Counted from the stretch's first letter, positions 51,401 to 63,622 are shown. The stretch: 64,000 bases of DNA from Litchfieldia stipae (GCF_014837155.1 NZ_JACYHA010000008.1:89135-153134); one strand, 5' to 3'. Notes: generated by a model not told the origin, from the letters alone. Numbers and translations are program-made.

Positions 51401-52437
51401 GAAAGACGTCCTCCACCAAAGCTTATTCCTTCGCCTTCTGTCGTGCGGCCAACAATAAATGCTTTTTCACCATTTTCTTCAAGGATTTGAATAATTTCTG
51501 GCATAGAATCTTCACTCACAGCTAAAACCATTCCGATACCCATATTAAAAATATTGAACATTTCCTTCTTATCTAATTTCCCTGCTTCCTCAAGCAAATC
51601 AAAGATGGCTGGAATCGGCCATGAACCAAAATCGATCTCTGCTCCGATACCTGCTGGTAGCATACGTGGAATATTTTCAATAAATCCACCACCTGTGATA
51701 TGAGACATTCCTTTGACATCATGTTTTTTCAGTACTTCTAATAATGGCTTCACATAAATCTTAGTTGGACGAAGTAGTTCTTCACCTAATGATAGCTCTA
51801 ATTCTCCATACTTTTGATGTAAATCAAGCTTAGCATCCTCTAAAAGCACCTTACGAACAAGAGAGTATCCATTACTATGAATACCACTAGATGATAAACC
51901 AATTAACACATCACCTGGTTGAATAGACTCACCAGTTATTAACTTAGACTTCTCAGCAACACCGACTGTGAATCCAGCCAAATCATACTCATCCTCACTA
52001 TAGAGTCCAGGCATTTCAGCTGTTTCTCCACCGATAAGAGCACATCCCGCCATTTCACATCCATCTGCAATTCCCTTGACGATGCTCTCAATTTTCTCAG
52101 GAACAGCCTTTCCACATGCGATATAATCTAGAAAATATAAAGGCTCTGCACCTTGTACAACGATATCATTTACACACATCGCAACCGCATCAATACCGAT
52201 TGTGTCATGCTTATCCATCATAAAAGCCAGCATTAGCTTTGTCCCAACACCATCCGTACCAGAAACTAGGACAGGTTCCTTCACATTTACCTTAGAAAGG
52301 TCAAACATGCCTCCAAATCCACCAAGACCACCAAGAACCTCAGGACGGATTGTCCGCTTTACATGCTTTTTCATTCTCGTTACAGCTTCATAACCAGCTT
52401 CAATATCTACTCCAGCTTGCTTATAAGCGTTAGCCAT
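51397..52437 (-). CDS. purM: Phosphoribosylformylglycinamidine cyclo-ligase
   Basis: AIR synthetase, 346 aa. [16 protein letters not shown] start, GTDGVGTK and [18 protein letters not shown] are typical. AGGAGG precedes the ATG. Between purF and purN in the operon. Confidence 0.97.
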   Translation of the reverse strand: MANAYKQAGVDIEAGYEAVTRMKKHVKRTIRPEVLGGLGGFGGMFDLSKVNVKEPVLVSGTDGVGTKLMLAFMMDKHDTIGIDAVAMCVNDIVVQGAEPLYFLDYIACGKAVPEKIESIVKGIADGCEMAGCALIGGETAEMPGLYSEDEYDLAGFTVGVAEKSKLITGESIQPGDVLIGLSSSGIHSNGYSLVRKVLLEDAKLDLHQKYGELELSLGEELLRPTKIYVKPLLEVLKKHDVKGMSHITGGGFIENIPRMLPAGIGAEIDFGSWPIPAIFDLLEEAGKLDKKEMFNIFNMGIGMVLAVSEDSMPEIIQILEENGEKAFIVGRTTEGEGISFGGGRLS

Positions 52438-52476
52438 TCTATATCCTCCTAAGTTAAGACAAATTCCTCTGATTTC

Positions 52477-53889
52477 TTACGCCTTTTCATGTGGAAGTAC
52501 CGTGTCAGGATAAATATCTGTTGGGTATTTCCCAGTGAAGCAAGCCATACATTGGCCACGATATTCACCTTCATCATCTCTTCCAATTGCATCGACTAAG
52601 CCCTGTTCACTTAAGAACACGAGCGAATCTGCTCCGATAATTTTACGCATTTCTTCTACAGAATGAGATGACGCAATTAGTTCTTCATGAGTTGACGTAT
52701 CAATCCCATAGAAACAAGGATTTTTTATTGGCGGTGAACTGATTCTTACATGAACCTCAGTTGCCCCAGCTTCTCTTAACATTGACACGATTCGACGACT
52801 TGTTGTTCCACGAACAATCGAATCATCAACCATGACCACACGCTTCCCTTCAACAACCCCTCTTACTGGTGAGAGCTTCATTTTGACCCCTTGCTCACGA
52901 AGTGATTGTGAAGGTTGGATAAAGGTACGTCCCACATAGCGGTTTTTAATCAATCCTAGTTCATAAGGAATACCTGATGCCTCAGCAAATCCGATCGCCG
53001 CTGACATGCTTGAATCAGGGACACCTGTAACAACATCCGCCTCAATAACAGCTTCATGGGCAAGCTTCTTCCCCAAACTCTTTCGTGCTGTGTGTATATT
53101 GATGCCACCGATATCGCTATCAGGTCTTGAAAAATAGATATATTCCATGCTACAGATGGCACGGTTCGTATTACGTGAGAAGAATTCAGAGTGAATGCCC
53201 TCGTCATTAATAATCAAGAATTCTCCAGGTTCAACATCACGGATATAATCAGCACCAACAACATCAAATGCACAGGTTTCCGAAGCAACTACATACGCAT
53301 CTCCTAATCGACCAAGTGACAATGGGCGCAGACCATTAGGATCAAGTGCAACCATCATTTTTTTCTCTGTCATTAGAATAAATGCATACGCACCCTTTAA
53401 CATCGTTAATGCATTTTTAACTCGGTCATGGATTTTGGTATAACCACTTCTTCTTGTTAAGTGAGCAAGCACCTCTGTATCAGAAGTCGTTTGAAATATA
53501 CTTCCTTGATGCTCTAACTGATGCTTCAAGTCATTTGCATTGACTAGATTTCCGTTATGAGCAATCGCTAGCCCTCCCACTTGAGAGTGAAATAGTAGTG
53601 GCTGCACATTTTCAATGCCCCCGCCACCCGCAGTTGCATATCTTACATGACCAATAGCCGCTTTTCCTTTCAAGTCCTCGATTTGACCACCAGCGAAGAC
53701 TTCAGTAACAAGCCCTTCACCTTTATGAGCTTTTAATTTCTCTCCATTACTTACAACGATTCCTGCACCCTCTTGACCGCGATGCTGTAAGCTATGAAGT
53801 CCATAATACGTAATTTGTGCAGCATCTGGGTGACCCCAGATGCCAAATATCCCACATTCTTCATTTAAGCCTTTGAGTTCAGCAAGCAT
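52477..53889 (-). CDS. purF: Amidophosphoribosyltransferase
   Basis: First committed enzyme of purine synthesis, 470 aa. ATG 53889 (AAAGGGG seven bases upstream) gives the Bacillus-type start [16 protein letters not shown], in which the 11-residue propeptide is cut to expose Cys12; the longer start at 53907 would spoil this. PRPP loop [14 protein letters not shown] is present, and Cys residues for the 4Fe-4S cluster are visible near the end. It overlaps purL by 25 bases. Confidence 0.97.
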   Translation of the reverse strand: MLAELKGLNEECGIFGIWGHPDAAQITYYGLHSLQHRGQEGAGIVVSNGEKLKAHKGEGLVTEVFAGGQIEDLKGKAAIGHVRYATAGGGGIENVQPLLFHSQVGGLAIAHNGNLVNANDLKHQLEHQGSIFQTTSDTEVLAHLTRRSGYTKIHDRVKNALTMLKGAYAFILMTEKKMMVALDPNGLRPLSLGRLGDAYVVASETCAFDVVGADYIRDVEPGEFLIINDEGIHSEFFSRNTNRAICSMEYIYFSRPDSDIGGINIHTARKSLGKKLAHEAVIEADVVTGVPDSSMSAAIGFAEASGIPYELGLIKNRYVGRTFIQPSQSLREQGVKMKLSPVRGVVEGKRVVMVDDSIVRGTTSRRIVSMLREAGATEVHVRISSPPIKNPCFYGIDTSTHEELIASSHSVEEMRKIIGADSLVFLSEQGLVDAIGRDDEGEYRGQCMACFTGKYPTDIYPDTVLPHEKA

Positions 53890-56093
53890 GGGATAGCCCC
53901 TTTCCAAGCAGCACGTAACTCCTCAACAGTATTGTTGATAAGCTCGTTACCTTCACTGTTTACAATTACTAAGTCTGCGTGATTCGTTACTTCTCCAATA
54001 AGCTCTGCTTCTACTAATTGCTCGAAACGCTCTTTATTTTCAGGCTTAACTGAAACAAGGAAGCGTGATTGTGTTTCACTAAATAATTCTGCTAATACTT
54101 CACCTTGAACCGTTACACGTGCTCCAAGACCTTTTGCACTAAATGTCGATTCTGCTAAAGCAACTGCAAGGCCACCTTCAGCTAAATCATGTGCTGAAGC
54201 TACTACTCCTGCTCGAATTGCAGTTAATAAGCGTTTTTGACGATCTCTTTCAATCTCTAAATCTAGTGTTGGTGCTTGACCAAAGATCTCACCATGAACT
54301 AACTTTTGAAGCTCACTTCCACCAAATTCTGCCTTTGCTTCACCGATCACATAGATCAGATCACCAGATGCTTTGAATTCCTGAGTTGTAATATGAGAAG
54401 GATCCGTGATTAAACCAACCATTCCAATAACAGGTGTTGGGTAAATCGCTACTCCATTTGTTTCATTGTATAAAGAAACATTTCCGCCAATTACAGGAGC
54501 GTTAAGGGCAAGACATGCTTCACTGATTCCATCAGCCGCTTGCTCGATTTGCCAGAAGATTTCTGGCTTTTCTGGATTTCCGAAATTTAAGTTATCTGTA
54601 ATTGCAAGTGGCTCTCCACCTGAGCAGACAATGTTACGTGCTGCTTCACTTACAGCAATTTTCCCACCAACTAGTGGATCTAAATATAGATAACGAGAGT
54701 TACAATCTGTTGTCATTGCAAGAGATTTCTGTGTCCCACGAATACGAACAACTGCCGCATCAGAACCTGGTGCAACCACTGTATTCGTACGAACCATATA
54801 GTCATATTGATCATAGACCCATTCTTTGCTAGCAATTGTAGGCTGTGATAACAGCTTCACTAACGTTTCGTTATAATCTTCTACTTTTGGTGCTGCTACT
54901 TCCATCGCTTGAAACTCGCGATAATACGCTGGTTCAGCAGAAGGCTTATGATACACAGGAGCATCTTCAGCAAGTGCATCTACTGGTACATCAGCAATCA
55001 CTTCACCTTTGTGAAGGAGACGTAGACGCTTATCATCTGTTACAACCCCAATAGCAACTGCCTCAAGGTCATACTTTTCAACGATGTCCTGAATTTCCTG
55101 CTCTCTTCCTTTTTCAACAACGATTAACATACGCTCTTGTGATTCTGACAGCATCATTTCATAGCCTGTCATCCCTGTTTCACGCTGTGGAACAAGGTCC
55201 AGGTTCATTTCAATACCTGAGCCTGCTTTACTTGCCATTTCAGCTGAGGAACTAGTAAGACCCGCTGCACCCATATCCTGAATTCCAACCATTGCATCAC
55301 ATTTTACAAGTTCTAAGCATGCTTCTAGTAATAATTTCTCCATAAAAGGATCTCCAACCTGAACAGCTGGACGTTTTGCATCTGAATCCTCAGATAACTC
55401 CTCAGAAGCAAATGTCGCACCATGAATTCCGTCACGACCTGTTTTTGCCCCGATATACATAACAGTGTTACCTACACCTTTTGCTTGACCCTTTTTAATA
55501 TCCTCGTGGTTAATTAATCCCACACACATTGCATTCACTAATGGATTTCCTTCATAAGAAGGATCGAACTGGATTTCTCCACCAACAGTCGGAATTCCAA
55601 TACAGTTTCCATAGCCAGCAATTCCTGCCACTACTTCCTCAAACAAGTATTTCACGCGTGGAGAAGTCAACTCTCCAAAACGTAGTGAATTTAATAGTGC
55701 AATCGGTCTTGCACCCATTGAAAATACATCGCGAATGATACCACCTACACCTGTTGCAGCACCTTGATATGGCTCAATTGCTGAAGGGTGGTTATGGCTC
55801 TCAATTTTGAATACAACCGCTTGATTATCACCGATATCAACAATTCCAGCACCTTCACCAGGACCTTGAAGAACCTTCTCTCCAGTCACTGGGAACTTCT
55901 TCAATACTGGCTTTGAGTTTTTATAACTACAATGCTCAGACCACATCACAGAGAATAGACCTGTTTCGGTGTAGTTTGGTGTGCGACCAATGATTGATTC
56001 GATTAATGCGAATTCTTCATCACTTAATCCCATCTCACGGTATATTTTTTCAGATTTCACTAACTCTGCACTTGGTTCAAGAAGTAACGACAT
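53865..56093 (-). CDS. purL: FGAM synthase subunit PurL
   Basis: Small-type PurL, 742 aa, which works with separate PurS and Pur[14 protein letters not shown] near residue 48, [20 protein letters not shown] and [13 protein letters not shown] C-terminal segments are typical. It overlaps purQ by 17 bases. Confidence 0.97.
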   Translation of the reverse strand: MSLLLEPSAELVKSEKIYREMGLSDEEFALIESIIGRTPNYTETGLFSVMWSEHCSYKNSKPVLKKFPVTGEKVLQGPGEGAGIVDIGDNQAVVFKIESHNHPSAIEPYQGAATGVGGIIRDVFSMGARPIALLNSLRFGELTSPRVKYLFEEVVAGIAGYGNCIGIPTVGGEIQFDPSYEGNPLVNAMCVGLINHEDIKKGQAKGVGNTVMYIGAKTGRDGIHGATFASEELSEDSDAKRPAVQVGDPFMEKLLLEACLELVKCDAMVGIQDMGAAGLTSSSAEMASKAGSGIEMNLDLVPQRETGMTGYEMMLSESQERMLIVVEKGREQEIQDIVEKYDLEAVAIGVVTDDKRLRLLHKGEVIADVPVDALAEDAPVYHKPSAEPAYYREFQAMEVAAPKVEDYNETLVKLLSQPTIASKEWVYDQYDYMVRTNTVVAPGSDAAVVRIRGTQKSLAMTTDCNSRYLYLDPLVGGKIAVSEAARNIVCSGGEPLAITDNLNFGNPEKPEIFWQIEQAADGISEACLALNAPVIGGNVSLYNETNGVAIYPTPVIGMVGLITDPSHITTQEFKASGDLIYVIGEAKAEFGGSELQKLVHGEIFGQAPTLDLEIERDRQKRLLTAIRAGVVASAHDLAEGGLAVALAESTFSAKGLGARVTVQGEVLAELFSETQSRFLVSVKPENKERFEQLVEAELIGEVTNHADLVIVNSEGNELINNTVEELRAAWKGAIPCLLNSKA

Positions 56094-56763
56094 TCGTAGA
56101 TAACCTCCATTGTTTTACAATTGATTTAAATAGCTTTAATCCATCGGCACTTCCTAGAAGTCTGTCTACCGCACGCTCTGGATGTGGCATCATCCCAAGA
56201 ACATTACCTTTTTCATTCATGATTCCAGCAATATCACTTAAGCTTCCGTTTGGATTATTCTTATATTTGAAGACAATTTGGTTGTTTTTCTCTAATAAAC
56301 TCAATGTCTCATTATCACAGTAATAATTCCCTTCACCATGAGCGATTGGAACCTGAATCACTTCGCCTTTTTCATATTCAGCGGAGAACATTGTTTCATT
56401 GTTTTCTACGACTAATTCAGTCGGACGACACATGAATTTAAGGTTTTCATTACGTCTCATAGCCCCTGGTAATAATCCAGCCTCTAATAAGATCTGGAAT
56501 CCATTACACACACCAAGAACTGGCTTTCCTTCCTCAGCTGCTTTTACGATGGCATTCATAACATTTGAAAAACGAGCGATTGCTCCTGTACGAAGGTAAT
56601 CCCCATAAGAGAATCCACCAGGTAAAAGAATCCCATCAAACGAATCTAAATTGTCGGCATCATGCCAGACATACTCGACCTCTTCACCAAGTTCATCCTT
56701 AATCGCATGATACATATCTACATCACAGTTAGAGCCTGGAAACACGATGACTGCAAATTTCAC
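56077..56763 (-). CDS. purQ: FGAM synthase glutaminase subunit PurQ
   Basis: Class I glutamine amidotransferase, 228 aa, supplying ammonia to PurL. Nucleophile Cys in [10 protein letters not shown] and the late His/Glu in MPHPERAV are seen. It overlaps purS by 4 bases. Confidence 0.97.
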   Translation of the reverse strand: MKFAVIVFPGSNCDVDMYHAIKDELGEEVEYVWHDADNLDSFDGILLPGGFSYGDYLRTGAIARFSNVMNAIVKAAEEGKPVLGVCNGFQILLEAGLLPGAMRRNENLKFMCRPTELVVENNETMFSAEYEKGEVIQVPIAHGEGNYYCDNETLSLLEKNNQIVFKYKNNPNGSLSDIAGIMNEKGNVLGMMPHPERAVDRLLGSADGLKLFKSIVKQWRLSTNVVTS

Positions 56764-57014
56764 TGTGCGACAACCTCCTCAACTTCATAACGGTAGTCTT
56801 CAATCACTGTATTTGCTAGTAATTTCTCACAAAGCTCAGTTACCACTTCATTAATATCACGACTAGATTTTTCAATCGTAAGTTCCATATATTTTCCGAT
56901 TCGAACATCAACAACTTCATTATAGGATAAACTGTGTAAAGAACCCTTCACCGCTGTTCCTTGTGGATCTAACACACTCTCTCTTAATGTTACATATACT
57001 TTTACTTTATACAT
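56760..57014 (-). CDS. purS: FGAM synthase subunit PurS
   Basis: PurS, 84 aa, small structural subunit that couples PurL and Pur[22 protein letters not shown] is characteristic. It overlaps purC by 8 bases. Confidence 0.96.
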   Translation of the reverse strand: MYKVKVYVTLRESVLDPQGTAVKGSLHSLSYNEVVDVRIGKYMELTIEKSSRDINEVVTELCEKLLANTVIEDYRYEVEEVVAQ

Positions 57015-57726
57015 GCTGCCCGCCTCCTAATCGTGATAATACCTTTGTGTATGCCTCTGTTAAACTACCAATATTTCTACGAAATACATCTTTATCAAAC
57101 TTCTCATTTGTATCCATGTCCCATAGACGACAAGTATCTGGAGAAATTTCATCCGCTAATAAAATGGCCCCTTCATTAGTTAGCCCAAACTCAAGCTTGA
57201 AATCTACTAATCTCACATTGCTTTCTAGGAAATGTGTCTTTAATACCTCATTAATTTGCAATGCTTTTTCTTTTAACACTTGTACCTGCTCTGGAGTTGC
57301 TGCTTTTAAAATCTCAATATGATCTTCAGTAATCAGTGGGTCGCCTAAATCATCGTTTTTATAATAAAACTCAACAAATGGTTGTTCTAGCTTTCTTCCT
57401 TCTTCAATACCTAAGCGAGTAGCTAAGCTACCAGCAATAATATTTCGAACGACAACCTCTAATGGAATAATCGTTACTTGCTTAACAAGCTGCTCTGTAT
57501 CCGAAATCTTCTGAATAAAATGACTCTCGATCCCCGCTTGTTGAAGCTTTTCAAATAGCAAGCTAGTAATCTCGTTATTTAAACGACCTTTACCAGTTAT
57601 CTCTTCTTTTTTCTCTCCATTAAAAGCTGTTGCACTATCCTTATATTGAATCCAAACGATATCCTCTTCATTTGTACGATAAATTCTCTTCGCTTTACCT
57701 TCATAAAGTAATTCTAGCTTTTCCAT
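57007..57726 (-). CDS. purC: SAICAR synthase
   Basis: PurC, 239 aa. [13 protein letters not shown] start, [21 protein letters not shown] and [14 protein letters not shown] are family signatures. It lies after purB with a short gap holding a hairpin. Confidence 0.97.
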   Translation of the reverse strand: MEKLELLYEGKAKRIYRTNEEDIVWIQYKDSATAFNGEKKEEITGKGRLNNEITSLLFEKLQQAGIESHFIQKISDTEQLVKQVTIIPLEVVVRNIIAGSLATRLGIEEGRKLEQPFVEFYYKNDDLGDPLITEDHIEILKAATPEQVQVLKEKALQINEVLKTHFLESNVRLVDFKLEFGLTNEGAILLADEISPDTCRLWDMDTNEKFDKDVFRRNIGSLTEAYTKVLSRLGGGQHV

Positions 57727-57758
57727 GATCCAAAAGCCCCCTAGGACAAGTTATAGTG

Positions 57759-57786
57759 GAGAGGTCTCACACAAGTTCGACCTCTC
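57759..57786 (-). promoter_or_regulatory. Hairpin between purB and purC
   Basis: GAGAGGTC (57759-57766) pairs with GACCTCTC (57779-57786) across 12 nt. No T tail, so an mRNA stability or processing element is more likely than a terminator. Confidence 0.5.
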
Positions 57787-57796
57787 AAGATTTCTT

Positions 57797-59089
57797 TTAA
57801 AGACCTAGTCTATCGAAAATCATATCCACATGCTTGATATGGTAGTTATAGTCAAAGCAATCATCAATTTGTGTTGGAGTTAAGCGATCTGTGATTTTTT
57901 CTTCGGCTTCAATTAATTGACGGAATGGTACTTGCTTTTCCCAAGCTTCCATTGCCTTCGGTTGTACTGTATCGTACGCTTCCTCACGAGTTAACCCTGC
58001 ATCAATCAATGCTAACAGAACACGTTGTGAGTAAATTAAACCAAGGGTACGATCCATGTTTCTCTTCATGTTCTCTGGATATACTGTTAAGTTTTTGATG
58101 ATATTTCCAAAACGATTTAACATGTAGTTAAGTGCAATCGTTGCATCTGGTAAGATAATTCTCTCTGCAGATGAATGTGAGATATCACGTTCATGCCATA
58201 GTGGCACATTTTCATAAGCAGTTAACATATATCCACGAATGACACGAGCAAGACCTGTCATATTCTCAGATCCAATTGGATTACGCTTATGAGGCATAGC
58301 AGATGAACCCTTTTGTCCTTTTGCAAAGAACTCCTCCACTTCACGTGTTTCACTCTTTTGTAAGCCACGTACCTCTACTGCAAATTTCTCAATTGAAGTA
58401 GCTACTAATGCAAGAGTAGCCATATACTCAGCATGACGATCACGCTGTAAGGTCTGTGTTGAAATCGGTGCTGGTTTAATTCCAAGCTTTGTACATACAA
58501 ATTCTTCTACAAATGGATCGATATTTGCATAGGTTCCAACTGCACCAGAGATTTTTCCATACTGTACACCATCAGCCGCTTGCTTGAAACGCTCTAAATT
58601 ACGTTTCATTTCCTCATGCCATAATGCAAGCTTCAAACCAAATGTTGTTGGCTCAGCATGCACACCATGCGTACGTCCCATCATCACTGTATGCTTATGT
58701 TCGCGAGCCTTATTAGCTAGGATTTCAACAAAGTTCTCGATATCCTTCACTAGGATGTCATTTGCTTGCTTTAATAGATAAGAAAGAGCAGTATCAACAA
58801 CATCGGTTGACGTTAATCCATAATGAACCCACTTTCTTTCTTCACCAAGTGTTTCAGAAACTGCACGTGTAAATGCAACAACATCATGTCTTGTTTCTTG
58901 TTCAATTTCAAAAATGCGGTCGATATTGAAAGATGCATTTTTACGAATTAATGCAACGTCTTCTTTTGGAATATCTCCTAACTCTGCCCATGCCTCACAT
59001 GCTAGAATTTCTACCTCTAGCCATGCATTAAAGCGGTTTTCCTCTGTCCAAATTGCACCCATTTCAGGTCTTGTATAACGTTCAATCAT
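57797..59089 (-). CDS. purB: Adenylosuccinate lyase
   Basis: PurB, 430 aa, acting both in IMP and AMP synthesis. The fumarase-family signature [12 protein letters not shown] is present. ATG 59089 ([10 protein letters not shown]) is chosen since GGAGG lies seven bases upstream; the longer start at 59116 has none. Confidence 0.97.
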   Translation of the reverse strand: MIERYTRPEMGAIWTEENRFNAWLEVEILACEAWAELGDIPKEDVALIRKNASFNIDRIFEIEQETRHDVVAFTRAVSETLGEERKWVHYGLTSTDVVDTALSYLLKQANDILVKDIENFVEILANKAREHKHTVMMGRTHGVHAEPTTFGLKLALWHEEMKRNLERFKQAADGVQYGKISGAVGTYANIDPFVEEFVCTKLGIKPAPISTQTLQRDRHAEYMATLALVATSIEKFAVEVRGLQKSETREVEEFFAKGQKGSSAMPHKRNPIGSENMTGLARVIRGYMLTAYENVPLWHERDISHSSAERIILPDATIALNYMLNRFGNIIKNLTVYPENMKRNMDRTLGLIYSQRVLLALIDAGLTREEAYDTVQPKAMEAWEKQVPFRQLIEAEEKITDRLTPTQIDDCFDYNYHIKHVDMIFDRLGL

Positions 59090-59137
59090 TTTTTGTCCTC
59101 CGATTTCTTTCATCAACTTTGTCAGAAAATCTTACAT

Positions 59138-60271
59138 TTATCTGCACCATATATCGATTCTTTCTAGTTTTTGAAATACCTCATCAACAGTATTTCCCAA
59201 AATATTGATGTGTCCCATTTTTCTTTTTACTTTCGCTTCTTTTTTTCCATATAAATGAAGCTTTGCTGAAGAGGAGATCTTCACAATCTCTAATGTTTCT
59301 TCCATATGTTCACCAAGGATATTCACCATAACTACTGGACGTAGCAAAGTTGTCTCTCCTAGTGGCAAATTACATACAGAACGAATATGCTGTTCAAACT
59401 GAGATGTCTCACATGCATCAATCGTATAATGACCTGAATTATGAGGTCTTGGCGCAAGTTCATTAATATAAATTTCTCCATCTCTTGTTACAAACATCTC
59501 AACAGCAAGTGTACCAACTAATTCAAACGTGTTTGCTAGCTTCATCGCCATTTCAATAGCATGTTCCTCTACCTCAGGAGTAATCCTAGCTGGTACAATC
59601 GTTTGCTGTAAAATATTTTCATGATGGATATTTTCAGCGACTGGAAATGTCTTTACTTCCCCTACAGGATTCCTTGTAACAATCACTGATACTTCTTTTT
59701 CAAAAGGTATCCACGCTTCTAAAATACAAGCTCCAACTTCTAAAAGCTTTGCAGCAGAGTCAATTTCCTTTACCGATTTAATAACGAATTGTCCTTTGCC
59801 ATCATACCCACCACGTCTTGTCTTTAACACACAAGGTGTTCCAAGCTGCTCTATCCCCGTTCTCAGATCCTGAATCGTATCAATTAATTGATAAGGTGCA
59901 ACTTCTGCTCCTGCATCACTAATTGCTTGCTTTTCAAAGCCACGATCCTGAGTAATCTTTAACAGCTTGCTTCCTTGTGGTAAATTCGCATGACTCTCTA
60001 GCCACGCAAGTGCTTCATAATCAATATTTTCAAACTCATAGGTAATGACATCACTTAATGATGATAGTTTCTTAATCGCCTCTAAATCATCGTAATCGGC
60101 AAGAATTTGTTGATCTGCAACTTGACCACATGGTGAATTAGGGGTTGGATCAAGAACCACAACATCATATCCCATTTCCTTAGCAGAAATTGTCATCATT
60201 CTCCCTAACTGACCGCCACCTATGATCCCTATCGTTTTACCAGGTAATAGTTGATTAGACAAGCTCTTCAC
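59138..60271 (-). CDS. purK: N5-carboxyaminoimidazole ribonucleotide synthase
   Basis: ATP-grasp enzyme, 377 aa. [12 protein letters not shown] start, [13 protein letters not shown] and [18 protein letters not shown] are typical. It overlaps purE by 17 bases. Confidence 0.96.
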   Translation of the reverse strand: MKSLSNQLLPGKTIGIIGGGQLGRMMTISAKEMGYDVVVLDPTPNSPCGQVADQQILADYDDLEAIKKLSSLSDVITYEFENIDYEALAWLESHANLPQGSKLLKITQDRGFEKQAISDAGAEVAPYQLIDTIQDLRTGIEQLGTPCVLKTRRGGYDGKGQFVIKSVKEIDSAAKLLEVGACILEAWIPFEKEVSVIVTRNPVGEVKTFPVAENIHHENILQQTIVPARITPEVEEHAIEMAMKLANTFELVGTLAVEMFVTRDGEIYINELAPRPHNSGHYTIDACETSQFEQHIRSVCNLPLGETTLLRPVVMVNILGEHMEETLEIVKISSSAKLHLYGKKEAKVKRKMGHINILGNTVDEVFQKLERIDIWCR

Positions 60272-60743
60272 TACTTTCTAATACTTTATTTCTAGTAGAC
60301 TCTCTTCTTTCTACTAGCTTGTCATCCCACTCTCTGAATTGTGTTCCAAGAATAGATGCAGCTAGCAGACCAGCATTCGTTGCCCCTGCTTTTCCGATTG
60401 CCACTGTTGCCACTGGTACGCCTCCGGGCATTTGAGCAATCGATAATAAAGAGTCTAAACCATTTAATGCTTTTGATTGAATCGGAATACCTATAACAGG
60501 TAATGTCGTTTTCGCCGCAACCATTCCTGGTAAATGGGCAGCACCACCAGCACCAGCAACAATAACCTTTATCCCCCGTTCCTTTGCAGCTTCTGCATAT
60601 TCAAACATATAATCAGGTGTTCGATGTGCTGATACTACTTTCTTTTCATAAGGAATATTAAGTTCATCTAGAATATCACAAGTGTGTTTCATCGTTTCCC
60701 AATCGGATGTACTTCCCATTATAACGCCAACAAGCGGATTCAT
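60255..60743 (-). CDS. purE: N5-carboxyaminoimidazole ribonucleotide mutase
   Basis: PurE, 162 aa. [22 protein letters not shown] and [14 protein letters not shown] form the active site. First gene of the operon, preceded by the riboswitch terminator. Confidence 0.97.
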   Translation of the reverse strand: MNPLVGVIMGSTSDWETMKHTCDILDELNIPYEKKVVSAHRTPDYMFEYAEAAKERGIKVIVAGAGGAAHLPGMVAAKTTLPVIGIPIQSKALNGLDSLLSIAQMPGGVPVATVAIGKAGATNAGLLAASILGTQFREWDDKLVERRESTRNKVLESSEELV

Positions 60744-60775
60744 TGATTTCCTCCCATTATTACCTTCTTTGCATT

Positions 60776-60832
60776 AAAAAAGCCCATAGCAGAACGTTCC
60801 CCTAAAAAAAGAGAAAGCAATTCTACCTGGGC
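60776..60832 (-). terminator. Riboswitch-controlled terminator before purE
   Basis: On the minus strand GCCCA (60832-60828) and TAGAA pair with TTCTG and TGGGC (60786-60782), followed by TTTTTT. It lies between the aptamer and purE and is the expected off-switch when guanine binds. Confidence 0.7.
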
Positions 60833-60882
60833 AGATTATTAGACAGATTTGCCAAATCTACAGGCTTTGAACGATTACTTTC

Positions 60883-60952
60883 CCTCATAGTCCAACAATT
60901 TACGGTCGTCGGGTAGAAACTTATGGGCCATATTCCCAAGATTATATGAGGT
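60883..60952 (-). ncRNA. Purine (guanine-class) riboswitch aptamer
   Basis: On the minus strand the aptamer runs CCTCATATAATCTTGGGAAT... to GGACTATGAGG. P1 ends CCTCATA/TATGAGG pair; the conserved TATAATC, GTTTCTACC and CCGTAAA loop sequences are seen. The discriminating pyrimidine in GGACTATG is C, as in guanine-sensing members (adenine members have T). It controls the pur operon together with the PurR boxes just upstream. Confidence 0.92.
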
Positions 60953-60974
60953 AATCATCTAATTAACTAACATT

Positions 60975-61051
60975 ATCTTATCAATTTTCCAAACTCATTG
61001 TCAACTAATAATCGAACAATGATAAATGATTATCATTCAATGTTCGTGTTT
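60975..61051 (-). promoter_or_regulatory. pur operon promoter with two PurR boxes
   Basis: A -35 TTGACA (61004-60999) and -10 TAAGAT (60980-60975) are 18 bases apart on the minus strand. Two inverted PurBox matches lie upstream: ATAATCGAACAAT (61008-61020, plus strand, 12 of 13 consensus bases) and AAACACGAACATT (61051-61039, minus strand, 11 of 13). This is the known PurR arrangement of Bacillus. Confidence 0.75.
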
Positions 61052-61248
61052 TACTCAAGTTTTCCTTCAAATATTATTTTTCTACCACATGGCTCAACCT
61101 CAATTGTTCCATTTCGTTCAACCTCTTGAAAAATCGGCTCCTCCATTCTTCGTACTGGAGTATACCCTTCCTTCTTCATTCGTTCGATACATTGATCAAT
61201 CGTCTCATTCTTTTCTACTTCAAATTTGAGTTTTGTTTTTTTCGTCAT
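61051..61248 (-). CDS. yebG: NETI motif-containing protein (YebG)
   Basis: Protein of 65 aa with the family [21 protein letters not shown] segment (split) that gives it its name. Unknown function. It lies upstream of purE after yebE, as in B. subtilis, with a 4-base overlap with yebE. Its end overlaps the distal PurR box. Confidence 0.87.
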   Translation of the reverse strand: MTKKTKLKFEVEKNETIDQCIERMKKEGYTPVRRMEEPIFQEVERNGTIEVEPCGRKIIFEGKLE

Positions 61249-61787
61249 TGATTTAATTTCCCTTTCTTCACCGCTTTCACCCAGAACCCCCCGTGAATGG
61301 TTTTCGGTTCATATGCAATAATAAATGCTCTTGGATCGAGCTCCTTTATCGTATGGTACAGCTTTAATTCATACTTTCTAGGCGTCAGGATTTGCATAGA
61401 CTGTCGTTCACCCTCTAAACCCTGGGCAGCCCACGTCGTTACCCCGTATCCTTTTTCTCTTATCAACTTAGGGAGGTCCCGATTCACCTGATCTGTAATA
61501 ACATTGACTGTAATATAACCAAGAGCCAGCTTTTCTTCAATTTTCATTCCAACTATGACACCGATTCCGTATCCAACCGCATAAGCCACTAAATTCTGTA
61601 TTTGATTTAAATTATCCAATACTAATCCTAAACCAATAACATAAATAACTACCTCAATCGTACTTATAAAAGCAGCTAAATAACGCTGTCCTTTTAACGT
61701 CAAAATCATACGAATCGTAAAAAACGAAACATAAACAATATTAATAACCAATATGATGATCACCATCATAATACTATTTTGTAACAC
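61245..61787 (-). CDS. yebE: DUF2179/DUF5698 membrane protein (YebE)
   Basis: Protein of 180 aa with three or four N-terminal helices and a C-terminal DUF2179 domain ([24 protein letters not shown], split) facing the cytoplasm. GTG 61787 is chosen because GGAGGG lies seven bases upstream; ATG 61802 would be inside that site. In B. subtilis YebE sits in the same place. Function unknown. Confidence 0.87.
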   Translation of the reverse strand: MLQNSIMMVIIILVINIVYVSFFTIRMILTLKGQRYLAAFISTIEVVIYVIGLGLVLDNLNQIQNLVAYAVGYGIGVIVGMKIEEKLALGYITVNVITDQVNRDLPKLIREKGYGVTTWAAQGLEGERQSMQILTPRKYELKLYHTIKELDPRAFIIAYEPKTIHGGFWVKAVKKGKLNQ

Positions 61788-62019
61788 AACGTTTCCCTCC
61801 ATTGCCCGAGTTCCTATCCTTATCCTTCCCGAAGTTTCACATAAAAAAACGGACTCAGGCTTATTCTCACTTTGGATAAAGACCTATAAGAATTAATATT
61901 ACTAAATTTCTTTTTATAAATAAACTGGTTTTACTTCATATTTAGTTATATATCACAAGCACATCTTTGTATTCATATCATATGATGGAACAGCCTAAAC
62001 TACAGGGAGTGTCACATAG

Positions 62020-62454
62020 ATGAATATGGATCAATTCAAACATATGCATGATTGGAGAAAGCAATGGGATGGTTTTTTTGGAGATTCGTTCTGGAAAGGC
62101 TTCGAACCAATGATGAACAATGTAACCTCACAAGTAAATCTCTACAAATCTGAAAATGAACTACTTGTCGTTATGAGTATACCTGGATTAGAAAATGTAG
62201 ATAATCTCGATTTATTTGTGCAATATCAAACATTAGAAGTCCGTGGAAAAGTGAACCTTCGTTTCAAAGGGTTCGAACTGGTTGAGGAGGGAATTTTTCA
62301 AGGAGAATTCGAGCGAGTAGTCCAACTACCATTCCCAGTCAGAGAAGACCGAATAGACGCAAGCTACCATAATGGATTATTAATCATACATTTACACAAA
62401 CGTATTCCTGATGATAATCGAAAAAAAATCGCTATTAAGAAGATAGATGAGTAA
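62020..62454 (+). CDS. Hsp20/alpha-crystallin family protein
   Basis: Protein of 144 aa with an alpha-crystallin domain (about residues 35-125): VNLYKSENELLVVMSIPGLE at its start, FERVVQLPFPV and GLLIIHLHKR at its end. The N-terminus is short and has an aromatic WKGF segment. Related small heat-shock proteins in Bacillus include spore-coat members, but nothing here tells which. GGGAG precedes the ATG. Monocistronic. Confidence 0.85.
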   Translation: MNMDQFKHMHDWRKQWDGFFGDSFWKGFEPMMNNVTSQVNLYKSENELLVVMSIPGLENVDNLDLFVQYQTLEVRGKVNLRFKGFELVEEGIFQGEFERVVQLPFPVREDRIDASYHNGLLIIHLHKRIPDDNRKKIAIKKIDE

Positions 62455-62471
62455 ATGTTGGTATTAGTTAG

Positions 62472-62514
62472 GGTCAGGGTTTAGTGCTGGTATTATAAAG
62501 CACTGACCTTTTTT
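62472..62514 (+). terminator. Terminator of the Hsp20 gene
   Basis: GGTCA and AGTGCT (62472-62488) pair with AGCACT and TGACC (62499-62508), followed by T6. It lies 18 bases after the stop. Confidence 0.75.
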
Positions 62515-62539
62515 ATGTATTCTATTAGGGCATTTTTGA

Positions 62540-63555
62540 GGGGAGTTGGTTTTATTTTGTCTTATTGAATGACTTTATTGGACAGTTTTCTGGTCGATTG
62601 TTTTTGTTTTGTCTTATTGGTGAGCTAATAAGACAGTTCTTTCGGGGGGGTGTTCTTGCTTTGTCCTATTGGATGCCACTACAGGACACTTCGATTGGGA
62701 TTTGCTCTTGTTTTGTCTTATTGGATGCTCTAACAGGACAATTCACTCGGGGTTTGCTCTTGCTTTGTCCCATTGGATGACCCAACAGGACACTTCACTC
62801 GGGATTTGCTCTTGTTTTGTCTCATTGGATGCCACTACAGGACATTTCAATTGGGATTTGCTATTGTTTTGTCCTATTGGATGCCACAACAGGACACTTC
62901 GATTGGGATTTGCTCTTGCTTTGTCTTATTGGATGACCCAACACGACAGTTCACTCGGGGTTTGCTCTTGCTTTGTCCCATTGGATGCCACTACAGGACA
63001 TTTCAATTGGGATTTGCTATTGCTTTGTCTTATTGGATGACCCAATAGGACAATTCGATTGGGATTTGCTCTTGCTTTGTCTTATTGGATGACCCAATAG
63101 GACAATTCGTTGGGATTTGCTCTTGTTTTGTCCTATTGGATGTCACAACAGGACAATTCACTCTGGATTTGCTCTTGTTTTGTCTCATTGGAAGCCACTA
63201 CAGTACATTTCAATTGGGATTTGATCTTGTTTTGTCCCATTGGATGACCCAACAGGACAATTCACTCGGGATTTGCTCTTGTTTTGTCCTATTGGATTAC
63301 CTAATAGGACATTTCACCCAGCGTTTACTCTAGTTTTGTCTCATTAGATGCCACTACAGGACACTTCGGCTGTTCTTTATTCTTGTTTTGTCCCATTGGA
63401 TGCACCAACAGGACACTTTGCTCGGGATTTGCACTTGCTTTGTCCTATTGGATGCTCTAATTGGAAAGTTCAATTGGTCTTTGCTCCTGTTTTGTCTTAT
63501 TGGATACCTCAACAGAACACTTCTCTTGTTCTTTATCTTGCTTTGTCCTTTTAAT
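62540..63555. repeat. About twenty tandem copies of a 52-bp repeat (family B)
   Basis: TTGTCYYATTGG-type cores recur every 51-52 bp from about 62558 to 63542, for example near 62712, 62764, 62816, 62868 and 62920. Each unit carries TTTGCTCTTG, then TGTCCTATTGG, ATG(A/C) and a partly complementary CCAAYAGGACA, i.e. an imperfect palindrome of ~26 bp. Frames through it are repetitive without ribosome binding sites and are taken as spurious. The array fills the 1-kb gap between the Hsp20 gene and the rRNA operon end. Confidence 0.95.
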
Positions 63556-63583
63556 ATCCTTAAAAGATAATAAGTTAAAACAC

Positions 63584-63617
63584 AAAAAAGACCAGTCCCA
63601 AAAGGAACTGATCTTTT
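63584..63617 (-). terminator. Terminator of the rRNA operon
   Basis: On the minus strand AAAAGATCAGTTCC pairs with GGGACTGGTCTTTT (63617-63584) with mismatches, followed by T's. It lies just after the 5S 3' end. Confidence 0.82.
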
Positions 63618-63622
63618 ATCTT

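Noticed and set aside
62565..63570. Overlapping plus-strand frames with repeated Cys/Trp/Met-rich peptides in the 52-bp array
   Set aside because: They are repeat translations in different frames without start signals; 52 is not a multiple of three, so no repeated protein would be kept in frame.
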